DNA of 6,891 nucleotides from an uncultured Prevotella sp. Its GTDB lineage: Bacteria > Bacteroidota > Bacteroidia > Bacteroidales > Bacteroidaceae. Within the stretch, counting starts at the first letter, position 1, and the number at the start of each line of letters is the position of its first letter. The translations under genes were made by a program, and so were the position numbers. Below, one piece after another: positions 5,564 through 6,891 of the stretch. The notes under the pieces are model-generated. The model was not told where the DNA came from, ran no database searches, and worked only from the letters and a program-made list of their open reading frames with translations. Where the stretch lies: positions 1-6,891 of the forward strand of contig OMVH01000061.1 in assembly GCA_900314365.1 (NCBI GenBank), read 5' to 3'.

Positions 5564-6891
5564 ATGATTAGAAGATCTACCCTCTTTGCAATTTGTCTCC
5601 TCCTCGCCCTGACGGCCCGCGCTGCCAACGTAAGCCCTTCGGCCGCCCAAGAAAAGGCTGAGAAGTTTTTCAAGAGCAAAGGCATCGCAATGTCCAAGCC
5701 CTCACGCCGACCGCTACGCCTTGCCTACAAGGCTTCGGGTACAGCCCCTGCCTACTATGTGTTCAACAACGGTGACAGCCAGGGATTCGTCATTGTCTCT
5801 GGCGACGACAATGCCTATTCCATCTTAGGCTACTCCGACAAGGGCTCCTTCGACTACACATCAGCTCCCGCACAGATACGTGACTGGCTCGACGGCTATG
5901 CCGCAGAAATAGCATGGCTCCGCAATAACGAGTCAGTGGGAGCAAATGGCGAGAGCAAGACTAAGAAGCTCACACCGGTGAAGCCTCTACTGGGAGAGAT
6001 AGCATGGGACCAGACCTATCCCTACAATCTGCTTACTCCCTGCTACGTGGGAACCACACATTCAGCTACGGGCTGCGTGGCTACGGCGATGGCGCAAATC
6101 ATGTACTACCACAAATATCCTTCACAGGGAAAAGGCCAGCACACCTACAAGCCCGCAACGCTCAACCAGACACTGAGCGTGGACTTCAGCCAAAGCCATT
6201 ACGGATGGGACGTGATGACACCGAAATACAATTCCAGTTCTTCTGACACTGCCCGAATGGCCGTTGCCGTGCTCATGCGCGACTGCGGAGTGGCTGTCGA
6301 CATGGCTTACGGTCAGGAAAGCGGCAGCAACATCGAAAACTGGCTGAAGCCTCTGACCGAGAACTTCAGCTATGACAGCGGCTTTGGCTGCCTGAACCGC
6401 AACTACTACACCCAGCAAGACTGGGATGCCATCATCCGCGGCGAGGTGGCTGCCGGACGCCCGGTGTTTGCAACGGGCTTCACCGGAACTTCGGGCGGGC
6501 ATGCTTTCGTCTTCGACGGCTATGATTCAGAAGGCCTCATCCACGTCAACTGGGGCTGGAGCGGTATGTCGAACGGCTACTTCCGCACCTCCGCCCTCAC
6601 CCCGCCACTGCAGGGCACAGGTGGCTCCACCAGCGGTTTCAATTATAAGCAAGGCATTATCGTAGGCATACAGCCACCCCTGGAAGGCAGCGAGCCTTGG
6701 CTGCAGGTGGTGAGTATGGAGCACACCAAGGCCAACAACGACTCTGTGAGCAGAACGGAGACAGCCTCTATCCGGCTGACTGGTAAGATTGCGAACTTAG
6801 GATGGCAGGACGCCACCGTCGACATGGGCTTTGGCGTATACGACTCCAACGGCAGTTTGGTAGCTGCGAAAGTGGTAAAGACCGGAGTGTC
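5564..6891 (+). CDS. Secreted C10 family cysteine protease (streptopain/interpain type), 3' truncated by window end
   Basis: The reading frame is open from the ATG at 5564 to the window end (442 complete codons plus two bases). The signal peptide is about 1-20 (MIRR, hydrophobic core, ARA). Residues about 21-135 form the inhibitory prodomain of the C10/Spi type, including GFVIVSGDDNAYSILGYSD (74-92). The papain-fold catalytic domain runs from about 138 to 371. It has WDQTYPYNLLTP (148-159, Gln150 in the place of the oxyanion-hole Gln), SATGCVATAMAQIM (167-180, nucleophile Cys171), GGHAFVFDGY (311-320, catalytic His313) and HVNWGW (327-332, Asn329/Trp330). These segments align closely by eye with streptococcal SpeB, and the same family includes Prevotella interpain A. 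From about 375 a beta-rich, Ig-like C-terminal domain begins and is cut off; in Bacteroidota such proteases often end in a secretion or surface-sorting domain, not visible here. It is probably secreted as an inactive zymogen and degrades host or matrix proteins. It has its own promoter and is likely monocistronic from this end. Confidence 0.95.
   Translation, partial: MIRRSTLFAICLLLALTARAANVSPSAAQEKAEKFFKSKGIAMSKPSRRPLRLAYKASGTAPAYYVFNNGDSQGFVIVSGDDNAYSILGYSDKGSFDYTSAPAQIRDWLDGYAAEIAWLRNNESVGANGESKTKKLTPVKPLLGEIAWDQTYPYNLLTPCYVGTTHSATGCVATAMAQIMYYHKYPSQGKGQHTYKPATLNQTLSVDFSQSHYGWDVMTPKYNSSSSDTARMAVAVLMRDCGVAVDMAYGQESGSNIENWLKPLTENFSYDSGFGCLNRNYYTQQDWDAIIRGEVAAGRPVFATGFTGTSGGHAFVFDGYDSEGLIHVNWGWSGMSNGYFRTSALTPPLQGTGGSTSGFNYKQGIIVGIQPPLEGSEPWLQVVSMEHTKANNDSVSRTETASIRLTGKIANLGWQDATVDMGFGVYDSNGSLVAAKVVKTGV

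Overview
The window reads as chromosomal DNA of a Bacteroidota member, most likely Prevotella or a close relative. The signs are promoter elements of the TAnnTTTG type, a TonB-dependent receptor with an N-terminal carboxypeptidase-regulatory-like domain, a membrane-tethered TPR/AraC regulator, and a C10 (streptopain/interpain-type) secreted protease. Genus is inference; no marker gene is present. All genes lie on the + strand.

Layout. Positions 1-29 are the 3' end of a tRNA gene, followed by a good intrinsic terminator (39-73). After a promoter-like stretch come two genes that look co-transcribed: a small Cys/His-rich membrane protein (221-580) and a TonB-dependent outer-membrane receptor (630-2990). 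The receptor's plug and barrel carry motifs like those of ZnuD-type metal receptors, so the pair is probably a metal (perhaps zinc) uptake unit. The 49-base gap between them is spanned by an 11-bp perfect inverted repeat that includes the first gene's stop codon and ends 7 bases before the receptor's start.

After a hairpin at 3072-3102, a consensus-like promoter sits directly against the start codon of the third gene (3187-4869). That gene encodes a one-component regulator: signal peptide, TPR-like region, one membrane span, coiled coil and a C-terminal AraC-type DNA-binding domain. Its mRNA may be leaderless.

Positions 4870-5563 form a long gene-free stretch and are the least explained part of the window. 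Four 22-bp tandem units (4877-4964) built round TACTnCAGTA dyads begin just past the regulator's stop codon. The last three units fold into a symmetric 64-nt hairpin. Next comes a motif, TGGTTGA, repeated four times at exactly 32-bp spacing (4991-5118). After that are smaller inverted repeats and a promoter region with two overlapping-phase -7 elements.

The window ends inside a secreted C10 cysteine protease (5564 to beyond 6891) with its prodomain and complete catalytic Cys/His region. A plausible but unproven reading is that the membrane-bound regulator senses an envelope signal and controls a neighbouring gene, with the repeat arrays as candidate binding sites. No previously undescribed multi-gene system is evident. 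The novelty candidates are the repeat/hairpin block after the regulator, the intercistronic inverted repeat and the leaderless start.
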